Of a DNA stretch of 64,000 bases, positions 50,378-60,990 are shown one piece after another (the first letter of the stretch is position 1; every line of letters begins with the position of its first letter). Source of the stretch: Azadirachta indica (Eukaryota; Streptophyta; Magnoliopsida; Sapindales; Meliaceae); NCBI GenBank assembly GCA_022749755.1, contig CM040440.1, positions 19,145,269 through 19,209,268 of the forward strand, given 5' to 3'. The notes under the pieces were generated by a model. The model was given only the letters and a program-made list of their open reading frames with translations. It was not told the DNA's origin and made no database searches. The translations under genes were made by a program, and so were the position numbers.

Positions 50378-52215
50378 CTATTGGTTTTGGTTGATTCTTG
50401 GTTGAGTTATAGTCTGGAGCTCTTCCCGCAGAGTTCTTAGTAAGAGGGGTGATCGACATTTTCTCATATACTTCAAGCAACAAAGATTGCCACCGAGGAG
50501 TTGTACCACCTGCAAGTCGTCAGTGAAATTGTGTGTGGATTACTGTTGAATCTCACTTCTAGCTATTTAATTTTATTATTGTTGTTACCTGACTCATCTG
50601 AGGACGCCGAATTGAAGACTGTTGTATGCATAAAGAAGCCGCCAACAGCACAAGATTCATCTGCCGGGAATCGTAGTCATCACCAAGAGCAGGATCAACC
50701 AACTCCCTAATTGCATTCTTCTTGATCAAGGGTTTTGCCTGAAATTAAACACAGAATATCCGAACCCTTTAGTAGCCATTCTTATTCCGATTATTTCTAT
50801 TTTATAAGTGTCTGCTCGAATTTCAAAGAAATGAATAACATACCCATAAGACAAGGCTTTGCTGAGAGTAATCGAGAGCTCGGCGTCCTGTGACTAATTC
50901 TAGTAGCAATACACCGAAGGCAAAGACATCAGTCTTTTCATCTACTATCCCATGCATTAAGAACTCCGGAGCAAGATAGCTGCAAAGATGAGAAACCAAT
51001 GAATACGTTTACAAGTAACATCTCTGATGGATAACATACCGCGAAAGTGTTAGCTTTACCAACCCAAATGTGCCTTCAACTTTGGAAACGGTGTGGTGAG
51101 TCCATTGCTCCGGTAGCCATTTTGCCAGGCCAAAATCACAAATCTGAATCACCAGAAGTGACATTTATTAATCAAATATAATATTAATTATGCTTTCTAG
51201 TTGCTGTTAATGACTTAGTAGCAGAAAGACAGCAATAAATGAGAAAGTTCAAAGCATATGTGCTTGTAAGAATACCTGAGGCTCAAAGTCTTCAGTAAGC
51301 AAAATATTGGCAGCCTTGATATCTCTGTGGATAATTCTCCTCTGACAACCCTCATGAAGATAAAGTAAACCTTCAGCTGTCCCTAATGCAATCTTATACC
51401 TGATACTCCATTTCAGTTTCTCCTTCATTCCTGCAACAAGATTTATCTTTAAAACTTTGAAACTCGTGAAATTATCATAAGCAATAATTTTCTATCAGGC
51501 TACTAGGAATGTTAATACTAACCATAAAGTAGGGAAGCTAGGCTCCCATTCGGAGACAATTCAAGAACAATGTGCATTCCTCCCTCAATCCCATATCCAA
51601 TTAACTTAGCAGTATTAGGATGATCGACATGAGCCATAATCCCAAGCTCTGACAGAAAGTCTGCGATAATTTCATCCGCTGTACCTCGCGTTAGCCGTTT
51701 GATTGCTACAAGTTGTCCATCTCGCAGACGCCCCTTGTAAACTTCAGCATAACCACCCTTTCCGATCAGATTTTCTACGCAAAAGCCAAGTTGAAATTGC
51801 ACATCATTTTATGCCCTAGTTTAAAACTATACACACTTCAGCATACATAACATTACAAATTCATACCAAAGTTGAAATTATCTGTGGCAGCTTGGAGCTC
51901 ATAGAGGGAGAAAATCTTCTGTGGAGACTGTGAATCATAAGAACTCAGGAAAAAATCCCCCGGCATGGGCTCTCTCATACTACTGCTCCTTCTTCCGAGT
52001 TTCAGAGCATTCAGAGGATACAATGTGACAAATGGTTTTTTTGATTTACTCCTAAATAAGTCATAAAATAATTGCCAGCGGGAACTGGATTTGGAATCTT
52101 GTTTAGTTTCAGAGTCTGTAGTGGGTTCTTTTGAAGAACATGTTTCTGAGTCTTCGCTACGAAAATAGTCTTCCAGAACACCGACTGGCGAGCTTGAATC
52201 CTCCTTCTTCTCCAT
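50378..52215 (-). CDS. Receptor-like cytoplasmic kinase (RLCK class VI, RBK-like)
   Basis: Seven coding exons on the minus strand: 52215-51867, 51774-51523, 51430-51276, 51143-51064, 50979-50844, 50738-50589, 50509-50378, all GT-AG and in frame, giving 417 residues. There is no signal peptide or transmembrane segment. A Ser/Glu-rich N-terminus ([18 protein letters not shown]) precedes [30 protein letters not shown]. Kinase motifs are complete: VAIKRL lysine, FLSELGIM glutamate, [19 protein letters not shown] and LAPEFLMHG, so an active RD kinase is expected. The family relative in Arabidopsis includes RBK1/RBK2, which bind ROP GTPases; that partner is inference here. The tail is short ([15 protein letters not shown]). 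An untranslated exon at 52379-52319 carries a short uORF. The start is the first in-frame ATG of the exon. Confidence 0.93.
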
Positions 52216-52318
52216 ATCTCTCAATGTCACAAAACCTAACAAGATGAAAAATAGATTTAAATTCCAATTCAGATTAGAAAATATTTCTAGATAATCGAAA
52301 GGATTGAAAAAGTTTTAC

Positions 52319-52379
52319 CTGGACCAGGAACAGAGGAAGAGAACAGAGCATTTTGCTTCCTTGTCTTATACCGTTTTAT
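52319..52379 (-). promoter_or_regulatory. 5' leader exon of the kinase gene with a splice-spanning uORF
   Basis: Acceptor-like TTGCAG before 52379 and donor-like CCAG|GTAAAA after 52319 define a 61-nt exon. Its ATG at 52351 reads 11 codons and, after joining to the acceptor before 52235, meets TGA two codons later, so the uORF is 13 codons and ends a dozen nucleotides before the main ATG. A further donor near 52760 (CTAACTG|GTAAGT) suggests a first leader exon upstream. Exon limits are splice-site reading only. Confidence 0.45.
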
Positions 52380-53736
52380 CTGCAAATATGATCGCCAAAC
52401 ATGAAGAGTAAGCCACACTTTTAACATAAAAGAGCTGATAACATACGATAAAAATTTGGAAATCTTTTCACAATTGTATCGAATTTCAAAGAGAAAAAAC
52501 ACAGAGAAGATGAATAACAACAGCTAACGTAAGTGCAAAGACATTGAATGGATGCAAATTACAGAAAAGAATACCATCTCAGAAAGATATAACAAAAGAA
52601 CAAGAAACAAAATCAGAAAACAATTCTTGTAATATCATAAAACATGAAAAAACACCTGACACCCATGTTTTGAAACACAATAAACTTACAGAATATAAAA
52701 AGCTGAAACAAATGTATAATCAAGAAGAACAATCCTAAACGCAGCCAATGAACTTACCAGTTAGAAGAGGCCGATATCTCTGGTAGACAAACCCAGAAAA
52801 ATGGCTGGAAACAGAGGAAAGAGAGGGAAGCGGCAGACTGGATATCAATTCGCAGTTACTCAACCGCTTCAACGATAACTGGTTTCTCAATATATGCCAT
52901 GTTACCGGTCAGATATTTTTATTATTTGGTATATATTGGTATGAGAATAGATTGGTTTTAACTTAATAAAATAATGTAAAAATTTAAAAATCATAAATAT
53001 ATATTGTGGATGCTGAAGATTTGACTGTGGAGGGGCTACCAACTTTTCTTATCCATGTATAAAGGCTTAGCCTAACCCAAGTAAGGTTCGAAGGTCAGAG
53101 ACGATTCTTCTTCCTGTAACAAGTGGCGTGCGAGATTGTTCAAGCACGTGACCGACTTTTTTTTTTTTTTTAAACAATTTGGTTTTGTTTTACCTTCAAT
53201 TTGTGCTACTAAAATAAACAACAAAAATGTGTTACAAGTGACAAATAAAATAAAAAAAAAAAGAAAAATATGTATAAAAGAAAAGAAAACTTTAGTGTTT
53301 TAATTATTATGAAGCTACAAGCAATGAAGTGAAAAGGCATGGAGAATAATTAAGATGTACATGTGCGACGAAGTGTATAGAGAACTCTAGTTTTGATGAT
53401 TGAGACGCATAGATGGGAGTAATGATGCCAAATCATAGTCATACATCCAAATGCAAGTAACAAGTTAATCATCAAAATGAGGTAACACTCCATTCCATGC
53501 CTTGACAATAAATATACCAATCTTTATGAGCAATTAGATATATAATAATTTATAATATAAAATACTTAGCTTCACAATTATCACAAAATATAAATAAATA
53601 AACCCCCCCCCACCCCCACGCAAGGAATCAAGATTGCAGAAATGATTTTTGTGGACATCCTTCGCCCGCAAATTAAGAGATATACATGGCCAATCATGCC
53701 TACTTTTTATACTCTAGCTTAGCTTCTTGGCCCTTC

Positions 53737-53739
<3 letters not shown>

Positions 53740-53797
<58 letters not shown>
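53740..53797 (+). repeat. (ATT)n trinucleotide microsatellite
   Basis: About 19 ATT units. Confidence 0.95.
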
Positions 53798-56582
53798 TCC
53801 TTTTTTCTAATTCTACCTTAGGGAATTATACGATATGAAGTGAAATGATTTTCGCTTGTATTTTAAGCCTGGGGGGGTAGGATTGTCAGGTGAGTTGTTT
53901 ATGATAGTTTTAATTTTATTAATTTTGGTTGATTGATTAAACTATAAGCACTGTCAACTTGAATTTGTTTATATGGTTGGTCGGTGCCTAATTTCCATCT
54001 TACCTTTTAACCTCTCTGCTTATATTAGATTCCCCATTACCTCCATACTAATTTTAATTAATTCAAATTATAATTTAATGCGTTTTTTCGTCCTTTTAAA
54101 GCACATTACATACGAGACTATTTTTGTTTTAAGAATATTTTGTCAGTTTATTTTACATTCATTTTAACACTGTCAAAAGTTGTTTCAGTTTCATGATATT
54201 TTAGACAACAAATACAAAGTTGTCTTTCGCTATCTAATAATATTTTTAATATAATTGGATGTATCCTCAATTGCAATGCTTATAATTTACGTCTTTAAAA
54301 AAATATTTTTAATTTGTATTATTCAAAAATATTTCCGAAAACACAAATGAACTCTATTCCTTTTCTTTCCTGACACCAAATATTAATGTGTCCATTACAA
54401 TTCTAGTCCTAAGTAGTAACTTTAATTTATATATATGAACTATCATACAAATAAAAAATTTTAAAAAAATAATAATAATTTGTACGAAATATTAATTTAA
54501 ACGCATGCCTTTAATTGAATTTTAGGAAAATTAAACTCGCGTGGATCATCATCCAGCTGAAGGTGAAGGTGAAAAGCTACCCTACCAAAACTACTAGAAC
54601 TTTGGAAAACTCACATGACTTCAGCTCTTTAAAAAACCATCAATCTAGATAGCCACGCTATTTTTATACAGAAATTGACCAAAAAAAAATGAAAAATAAA
54701 AAACAAAAAATTGATTATTTAAAGTAATAAATAAAGTCCCGCCAACAGGGCGTCTAATCGAACCCATTCCAAATTGAGCACCGTACGTCGTTATTCACGT
54801 TTAAACGAACACACATTAATTTATATGTCGATTAATTAATTTACGTAACGGAATCAAGTTCCATGTCACGACCGTCTGACAGCAACGTCATCTATGTACA
54901 ACTTGGAATATCATACAATAAATTTATATTTCTCATGAGTCGGTCCGTATTATATTATTACCGTTTAAAACGTGAAAATTTTTATAATATGGTATAATTA
55001 GCTAGGATGATATAAAATTATTAATTGAATTGGGTACAATTATTGATTGGTTCAGGTTGTTGGAACTTGTACTTTGAGTTGAGTAGGAAGGTAATTTTAA
55101 AGGCTGACATTAGGTTAATTTAATCATATCGTGTTTAAAATCTAATGGAATCGAATCAAATCAATATTACGAGTGCGCAAGAAAAATATGGGTAATGATA
55201 TGCTGCCTAATAACATATATTTACCAGATGTGTATATGTTGTAAGTAATGCTGAATTAATATTAGATTTTTGAAGTTGGATTTGCATTGCTTAATCTGTT
55301 TGCTTCAGTTGGAGGCTCAACTTCCCGGTTTAATTTACAGCCCACTTTGCTGTGAAAATCACGTGGTTTCGGTTCGACAATTGGGACTTGTTTACGAGTA
55401 TTATTAAAAATATAAATTTTCAGTGCTAGTATTATATTGTTTATAATTTTTAAAAGTAAAAATAAATAATATAAAATATGTACATACTAATAACATAATA
55501 TTGCAGCATCACTTTGTGAAGATAAAATTTGTATAAAAATTTACTTATTTAGTATTATTTATAATTTTATTAACGAATATTATGGATATCAAAATTATAT
55601 TGTCATTGTTAAACTTATTATTCATATATTAATTTAATTATTTTTTTAATTTATATTTAAATTAAGGTGTTGTGACTTTTAATGTATAAATATTTTTTAA
55701 TGAAATCACTAGTAATCAAATATAATAGTAAAAATTAATTATTAGTCATACGACTATACTTAACTAATTTAGGCAATTATTTATTTTTTATTATTCATGA
55801 TCATTTGTTTTTTTAGTCCAGTTTGAATTTTTTTTAATATAAAATTAGAATGAGATTTGAATTCTAAATTAATTTGAATGATTTTGAATAATATTAAATA
55901 TCTTAAAATTAATAATTTACCTTATCATATCTTTATAAATAAAAAATAAAATATATATATATATATAAGAAAATTAATAAATAAATCTTATAAGGATATT
56001 GTAGTTTATTACAACTAAAAACCTATTTAAGTTTTATACTTCAAGTTAAAAATTTTAACTTATTTTGTTTGAACATAATTAAGGAATTTTTAGTGTTAAA
56101 TTAAAAAAATAAACATTTTTAAACACATCTTAAGGAATGAAACTGAAGTATATTAAAATTTTAGATTAAAAAATGAACATTTTTAAAACGTATGAAGAGA
56201 TAAAACTGAACTATAGACATTTAATCATTTAAACATGTTAAAGATGTTTGATTTTTAATTTAATACTCAAAACAATGTATTATTCTATTCCCTCGTTAAT
56301 TAATACAAATAATATATCTTTCTATTTCTCCTCGGCTTTCCTTCATTTTTCCTCAAAATTTCTCATAACCAAACATCGAATAACTTTCGAAATGCTATTT
56401 CTACTATTTTATATATACAATTAATCATACTCGAATTAATTCCCGATCGAGGAGTTTACAGGTAATTTTATGTATAAAATAAGTGGAAGCACACCACTAC
56501 AAAACACGCAATCACATGCTGCCTAATAATAATAACAATAATGCGTAACAAGGAATCCTAACTAACATTAACAATAATAATC

Positions 56583-56583
<1 letters not shown>

Positions 56584-56625
<42 letters not shown>
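56584..56625 (+). repeat. (AAT)n trinucleotide microsatellite
   Basis: About 14 AAT units, flanked by imperfect AATAAC and ACAATA units on both sides. Confidence 0.9.
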
Positions 56626-56628
<3 letters not shown>

Positions 56629-57126
56629 CAGATCCATTTTCCAAATTCAGTATTAATTATATATAGCGTTTGGAATTTTCTTTCACTGCCTTCATTTATT
56701 TAGTTTTGATAATAAAGTAAATAAAATATTTAATACAAATACTCTTAATTTCTATTTGATATTTAATATTTATACATTAACATCTAATATCTAATATTTA
56801 GTTGCATATAAATAGTTTAAAAATTACATTAAAATTCATAAATATACGAGGAGATTCGTATTAATACATCATTAAAATCATCAAAGACTTGCATTAAATT
56901 GAAAGAGAGTATTTTGCTGGATGCAGTGGACCATTTGTTGTCCCCAAGAGGAATGATTTAATGAAAATTCTAAAACTAAAACTACATAAATTAATTGTCT
57001 AAAAGAAATGAAATGGAAGCAGACTACCCACTACTTAAAAAGACTTTCATGGAAGCAGACTACTACTTGACTATACAACTTTCTGTTAGGTCATTCATTT
57101 TCCACAATTATTACATTATTCCTAAG

Positions 57127-57150
57127 ACCTAACCTAACCTAACCTAACCT
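57127..57150 (+). repeat. (CCTAA)n pentanucleotide repeat
   Basis: Four to five CCTAA units. It resembles, but is one or two bases short of, the plant telomere unit CCCTAAA. Confidence 0.85.
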
Positions 57151-57235
57151 GACCTTTTTTCTATTTCTCACTGTGTGATATTACTCTTATAATTATTCCA
57201 TCACTAATATTATTATTTTGAACATTATGATATAA

Positions 57236-57264
57236 GCGCGCGCGCGCACACACACACACACACA
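57236..57264 (+). repeat. (GC)n(AC)n alternating purine-pyrimidine tract
   Basis: Six GC units run directly into about eight CA units. Such tracts can adopt Z-DNA in other systems; no function is shown here. It lies about 0.7 kb before the receptor kinase start. Confidence 0.9.
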
Positions 57265-57688
57265 ACAATTATGTCAATAAATAATTAAATGTAATTATAT
57301 ATATATATATTAATTAATGAGCAACTTCTTCTAGATGGCCACAAAATTGTAGTTAAAATTTATATTAATATATTGTTTATTGATTGAATATTTGACCTTT
57401 CTCGTCATATATGATTTCAATTCATCACGTGTTTAATTTTAACTAAAAGCTTTAATTAAAACTTAATTAAAATGAGTTTTTACACTGAATTTTAAAACTT
57501 TTCTCTCACTAGAAAGGATTAATATTGAAAAAATATCTTATATAATTTTATTAATAGTCAAATATTTTGACAAAAAGAGAGCGTTGAATGACTAGAGAAC
57601 AAACAGAGAGCAATCAAGCAAAACTTTTTAGGGAAATCTTTAATTAATTAAGGAAGTCACAAGGAAACTACATGAAATAACTACCGCC

Positions 57689-57974
57689 TTGAACCTGTTT
57701 GCTTTTTCCTCAGATTCTCAGAAAGCAATCAACTGTCAAACTGATTGGCTGGCTCTCCTGCTGCAGCCGCCATTACTGGACTACTGCGCCATAACACTTG
57801 TCCCGTTCTGTTACTGTTTTTATTATTACATTACATTACATTACATTACATTAGTCAACTCAACTCCATTCCATTCCATTCATTCATCCAAATATTTTCC
57901 CACATGCTTTTTCTTCTCTGTACTCTTTCTTCTTACAACCCCGGTTGCTTGCTTCTCTCCCTTTCATTTCCCAG
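57689..57974 (+). promoter_or_regulatory. 5' leader/promoter of the SPARK receptor kinase
   Basis: The sequence preceding the ATG has a (TTACA)n pentanucleotide repeat (57826-57853, about five units) followed by CATTC units (57866-57890). An AG-like site (TTTCCCAG|ATG) lies directly before the ATG, so a leader intron is possible. Confidence 0.5.
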
Positions 57975-59879
57975 ATGTTAATCTTCCGATACCTTTTCGT
58001 TTTCTTTATCGCCGTATCTTTAACGAATTCGGTTGTTGTCGCACAGCAAAACGGTAACGTTTCATGTCCACTTGACTTCAATGTTTTACTGAGGCTGGGA
58101 TCCGGGTTGAAGACTCCGAAAATGGACTTTCCAGCCCGGTGTCAGTACATAGGACAAAGCCTTCGACTCGTTCTGTCCGATTACCTCCGACGCACAGGAA
58201 ATTTCCTGCCTCCTTTGAACTCCTCCGAATTATGTTGGCGAGCTTACCAAACCCTAATCAACAGATATGTCTCCAACTTCGATGTCCGCTCCCGTTGTGG
58301 GTTTCAAACGAGTTGGATCTCTGAAGGGTGTATGAACATCACTACGAAATCGCAGTTCGAAAACCTGGTTCCCAACTCTACATTAGACGATGTCGTTTCG
58401 AATTGTAACCAGTCGTTAGAAATTAGTTCTCCTTGTGCTGCTTGTACCACCAGCCTGTCTAGATTGCAGGCGTCGTATTTAACGGGAAACTCGGTTGGCA
58501 ATGTGTCGAATTGTTTGGCATTTCCGTTGATTTATGCGGCTGCGGTAGCCAATCAGTTCGGACCCACTGATGAAGGTACTGCTACGTGTTTGTTTTCGCT
58601 TGTTTTTAATGAATCGGGTAAGAAGAGTAAAAGGAAAAAAGGTGTAATTGTGGGGGTTTTGGTTGCTTGTGGTGTTGTGCTGCTGCTAATCATTAGCGGG
58701 GTCTGGTTTTTATGGCATAAACGTGTTATTTCTAATAGGGAAAGGAAGAAGAGAGAGGCAATTAGTAATATTGAAAAGGGATTGGAGTCTATTAGTGAGA
58801 GTACTAATTTGGTTAGGTTCACATTTGATGAGATTAAGAAAGCGACTAGGAATTTCTCTAGGGACAATATAATTGGCAGAGGAGGTTATGGCAATGTTTA
58901 TAAAGGAGTTTTGCCTGATGGTTCTGAGGTTGCTTTAAAGAGGTTCAAGAATTGTTCTGCAGCTGGTGATGCAAATTTCATGCATGAAGTAGAGGTTATT
59001 GCCAGTGTTAGACATGTGAACCTTGTTGCTTTGCGAGGATATTGTATTGCCACAACTCAGTTAGAGGGTCACCAGAGGATTATTGTATGTGATTTGATGA
59101 CAAATGGAAGTCTTTATGATCATTTGTTTGGTAACATGGGGAGGAAACTTAGTTGGCCTATGAGGCAGAAGATCGCTCTTGGGACCGCAAGGGGTTTAGC
59201 CTATTTGCATTTTGGTGCACAGCCGGCAATCTTTCATAGGGATATTAAAGCAAGTAATATACTATTGGATGAGATGTTTGAGCCAAAGGTGGGGGATTTT
59301 GGGCTTGCAAAGTTTACGCCAGAGGGGATGACTCATTTGAGTACTAGGGTGGCTGGGACAATGGGATATGTTGCTCCTGAGTATGCCTTGTATGGGCAAC
59401 TGACAGACAGGAGTGATGTGTACAGCTTTGGTGTTGTGCTTCTTGAGCTTTTGAGTGGCAGAAAGGCGCTCGTTATGAATGATGATGGTCAACCTTCTCT
59501 AGTGTCAGACTGGGCTTGGTCATTGGTGAAGAATGAGAGAGCTCTGGATGTTATTGACAATAGTATGCCTGAGTTGGGCACACCAGAAGTGCTCGAGAAG
59601 TATGTAATGATTGCTATTCTTTGTTCTCATCCACAGTTATATGCAAGGCCAACTATGGATCAGGTTGTGAAAATGTTGGAAACTGAGCTGTCGGTTCCCA
59701 CAATACCAGAGCGACCAATTTCTCTTGTAGCTGAGATGGAAGAGATTGAGAAGTCTATGAGCAGTACTAGTGGCTCGGGTCACCTCTCTAGTTTTCCTGG
59801 CTATCATCTATTCACGGAACATCCACGCCATTCTAGCCATAAGGAAGAACAGGAAACTTCTGATTCCCGAATAGTATAA
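57975..59879 (+). CDS. SPARK-domain receptor-like kinase (At1g11050 type)
   Basis: Single-exon gene of 634 residues. ATG 57975 (MLIFRYLFVFF) gives a clear signal peptide to about residue 24; the frame upstream has no ATG. The Cys-rich ectodomain (about 30-215, starting SCPLDFNVLL, with EGCMNITT and SSPCAACTTSL) matches the SPARK domain of plant receptor kinases. A transmembrane helix follows at about 223-246, then basic KRVISNRERKKR. The kinase starts near FTFDEIKKATRNFS; it has the P-loop GRGGYGNVYKG, Lys322 (EVALK), HRDIKASN at about 421, DFG at about 441 and APE at about 467, so an active RD kinase is expected. C-terminus ends in a Ser/Glu-rich tail. SPARK kinases include symbiosis regulators (ARK/KIN group) in other plants, but this member is the At1g11050-like branch of unknown ligand. 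Confidence 0.95.
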   Translation: MLIFRYLFVFFIAVSLTNSVVVAQQNGNVSCPLDFNVLLRLGSGLKTPKMDFPARCQYIGQSLRLVLSDYLRRTGNFLPPLNSSELCWRAYQTLINRYVSNFDVRSRCGFQTSWISEGCMNITTKSQFENLVPNSTLDDVVSNCNQSLEISSPCAACTTSLSRLQASYLTGNSVGNVSNCLAFPLIYAAAVANQFGPTDEGTATCLFSLVFNESGKKSKRKKGVIVGVLVACGVVLLLIISGVWFLWHKRVISNRERKKREAISNIEKGLESISESTNLVRFTFDEIKKATRNFSRDNIIGRGGYGNVYKGVLPDGSEVALKRFKNCSAAGDANFMHEVEVIASVRHVNLVALRGYCIATTQLEGHQRIIVCDLMTNGSLYDHLFGNMGRKLSWPMRQKIALGTARGLAYLHFGAQPAIFHRDIKASNILLDEMFEPKVGDFGLAKFTPEGMTHLSTRVAGTMGYVAPEYALYGQLTDRSDVYSFGVVLLELLSGRKALVMNDDGQPSLVSDWAWSLVKNERALDVIDNSMPELGTPEVLEKYVMIAILCSHPQLYARPTMDQVVKMLETELSVPTIPERPISLVAEMEEIEKSMSSTSGSGHLSSFPGYHLFTEHPRHSSHKEEQETSDSRIV

Positions 59880-60600
59880 TTGCTGTAAATTACCTGGTGT
59901 GCTTGGACTGATAGGTATGCTTACCTTGATGTATTTTTTGATTTAGCTTTCATGGTTCCTGAATTTTGAATCATGTTCCACTTTGTAAAGATTAAGTAGA
60001 TGCATAGTTGAAATTGATTCTTTCATTTCTACGAGAGCAGAGAATACCATCACAACAAATCTCATCCAACTGCTCTATTTTTTGCTCGTGTATTGTAAAA
60101 TAGAAACTTGATGAACAATGAAAATAAATTATACGACGTCCCATAGAAGATTATCAGTATACATTGCATATCATCTTGCTCTTGTATGTTCACTGGTTCT
60201 GTTCAAGTAGGGCGCCTCATGATGAAGAAGCTGAAATTGTACTGATGTAATGAGTGTTCCCATTTAATAAGATAGTAAGATCTTGTGGAGTTCTCGTCTT
60301 GTGCAAGTTTTGTCCATAGGGTTGTGATTAAGAAGTTTGATCGAGCGTCTTGCATTGCAGCTGCTTGGAAAGGCCAATTGAGGATACGTGATGCGTAATA
60401 GAAGCTTTCATGGCAATGTCTGTGGATTAAGAGAGAAAAATGCTAAATTAAGGTTGGCACGAACTGACTTACCTGTTAGTATTGGACCTAAGTAAAGTGG
60501 CTACCTCTGGCTAAAGTGTTCTTAGCGCAATCGTAGGGTTGCCGTATCTTCAAAAAGTCCCGTGACACTACTCGTAACAGTAAAGTTGCTCAAACATTCA
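59880..60600. other. 3' flank of the receptor kinase
   Basis: Probably 3' UTR in its first few hundred bases; AATAAA-like AAAATAAATT lies near 60120. No gene recognised. Confidence 0.45.
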
Positions 60601-60604
60601 TAGA

Positions 60605-60990
60605 TTAGAATATTAACAACAAATGTGGCAGTTTCATAGGCTTCTGAAGTTTATGCTGGAAGAAGTATCAACACATCTAGGTAAATGTTGGCCAATGGGT
60701 GATTTACCTCTGCATATTGTTTGTTGTGGTCAACTATCAGAAACTGCAGATGTTTACAGCTTTCGTTGTCGTGCTTATATTGCCTTTTTAATGCCAATAA
60801 TGCACTAGTTGCTGTTTAACTGGAGCTTTACGTTTATTGTACTGATGGATTTGTCCGGTTCTTAGGTCAAGAGCTCAGGATTTACCAAAGGAAAACTATA
60901 ACTATGATTTTGGCTGTGCTAATAATATGAGATGCTATAGTTTCTTGTTCTGCGGCAATGTTTCATGTTAAGCCAACAATGGACAACTTC
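60605..60990 (+). pseudogene. Decayed receptor-kinase fragment (activation loop to subdomain XI)
   Basis: A plus-strand stretch keeps pieces of a kinase domain in order. Around 60695-60755 the frame reads MGDLPLHIVCCGQL then SETADVYSF, against MGYVAPEYALYGQL and TDRSDVYSF of the intact kinase upstream. Around 60950-60990 a frame in CATGTTAAGCCAACAATGGAC gives HVKPTMD, against LYARPTMD. Between them there are stops and shifts (TAG near 60807), and APEY is lost. No catalytic loop is seen. It is about 0.8 kb downstream of the intact gene, so it is best explained as the remnant of a tandem or dispersed duplicate. The exact parent cannot be fixed by eye. Confidence 0.65.

Larger units (their letters stand above)
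52400..57688. other. Long AT-rich intergenic region without genes
   Basis: The first part to about 52850 is kinase-gene leader and promoter. Beyond that I see AT-rich sequence, homopolymers (C run at 53604-53613, G run near 53872) and several microsatellites listed separately. No coding frame, RNA gene or mobile element with clear ends was recognised. Confidence 0.55.

Noticed and set aside
57127..57150. Interstitial telomere repeat
   Set aside because: The unit is CCTAA, not the plant telomere CCCTAAA, and only four to five copies are present.
57945..57974. Start of the receptor kinase at 57945
   Set aside because: The codon there is TTG; ATG 57975 is directly followed by a typical signal peptide.
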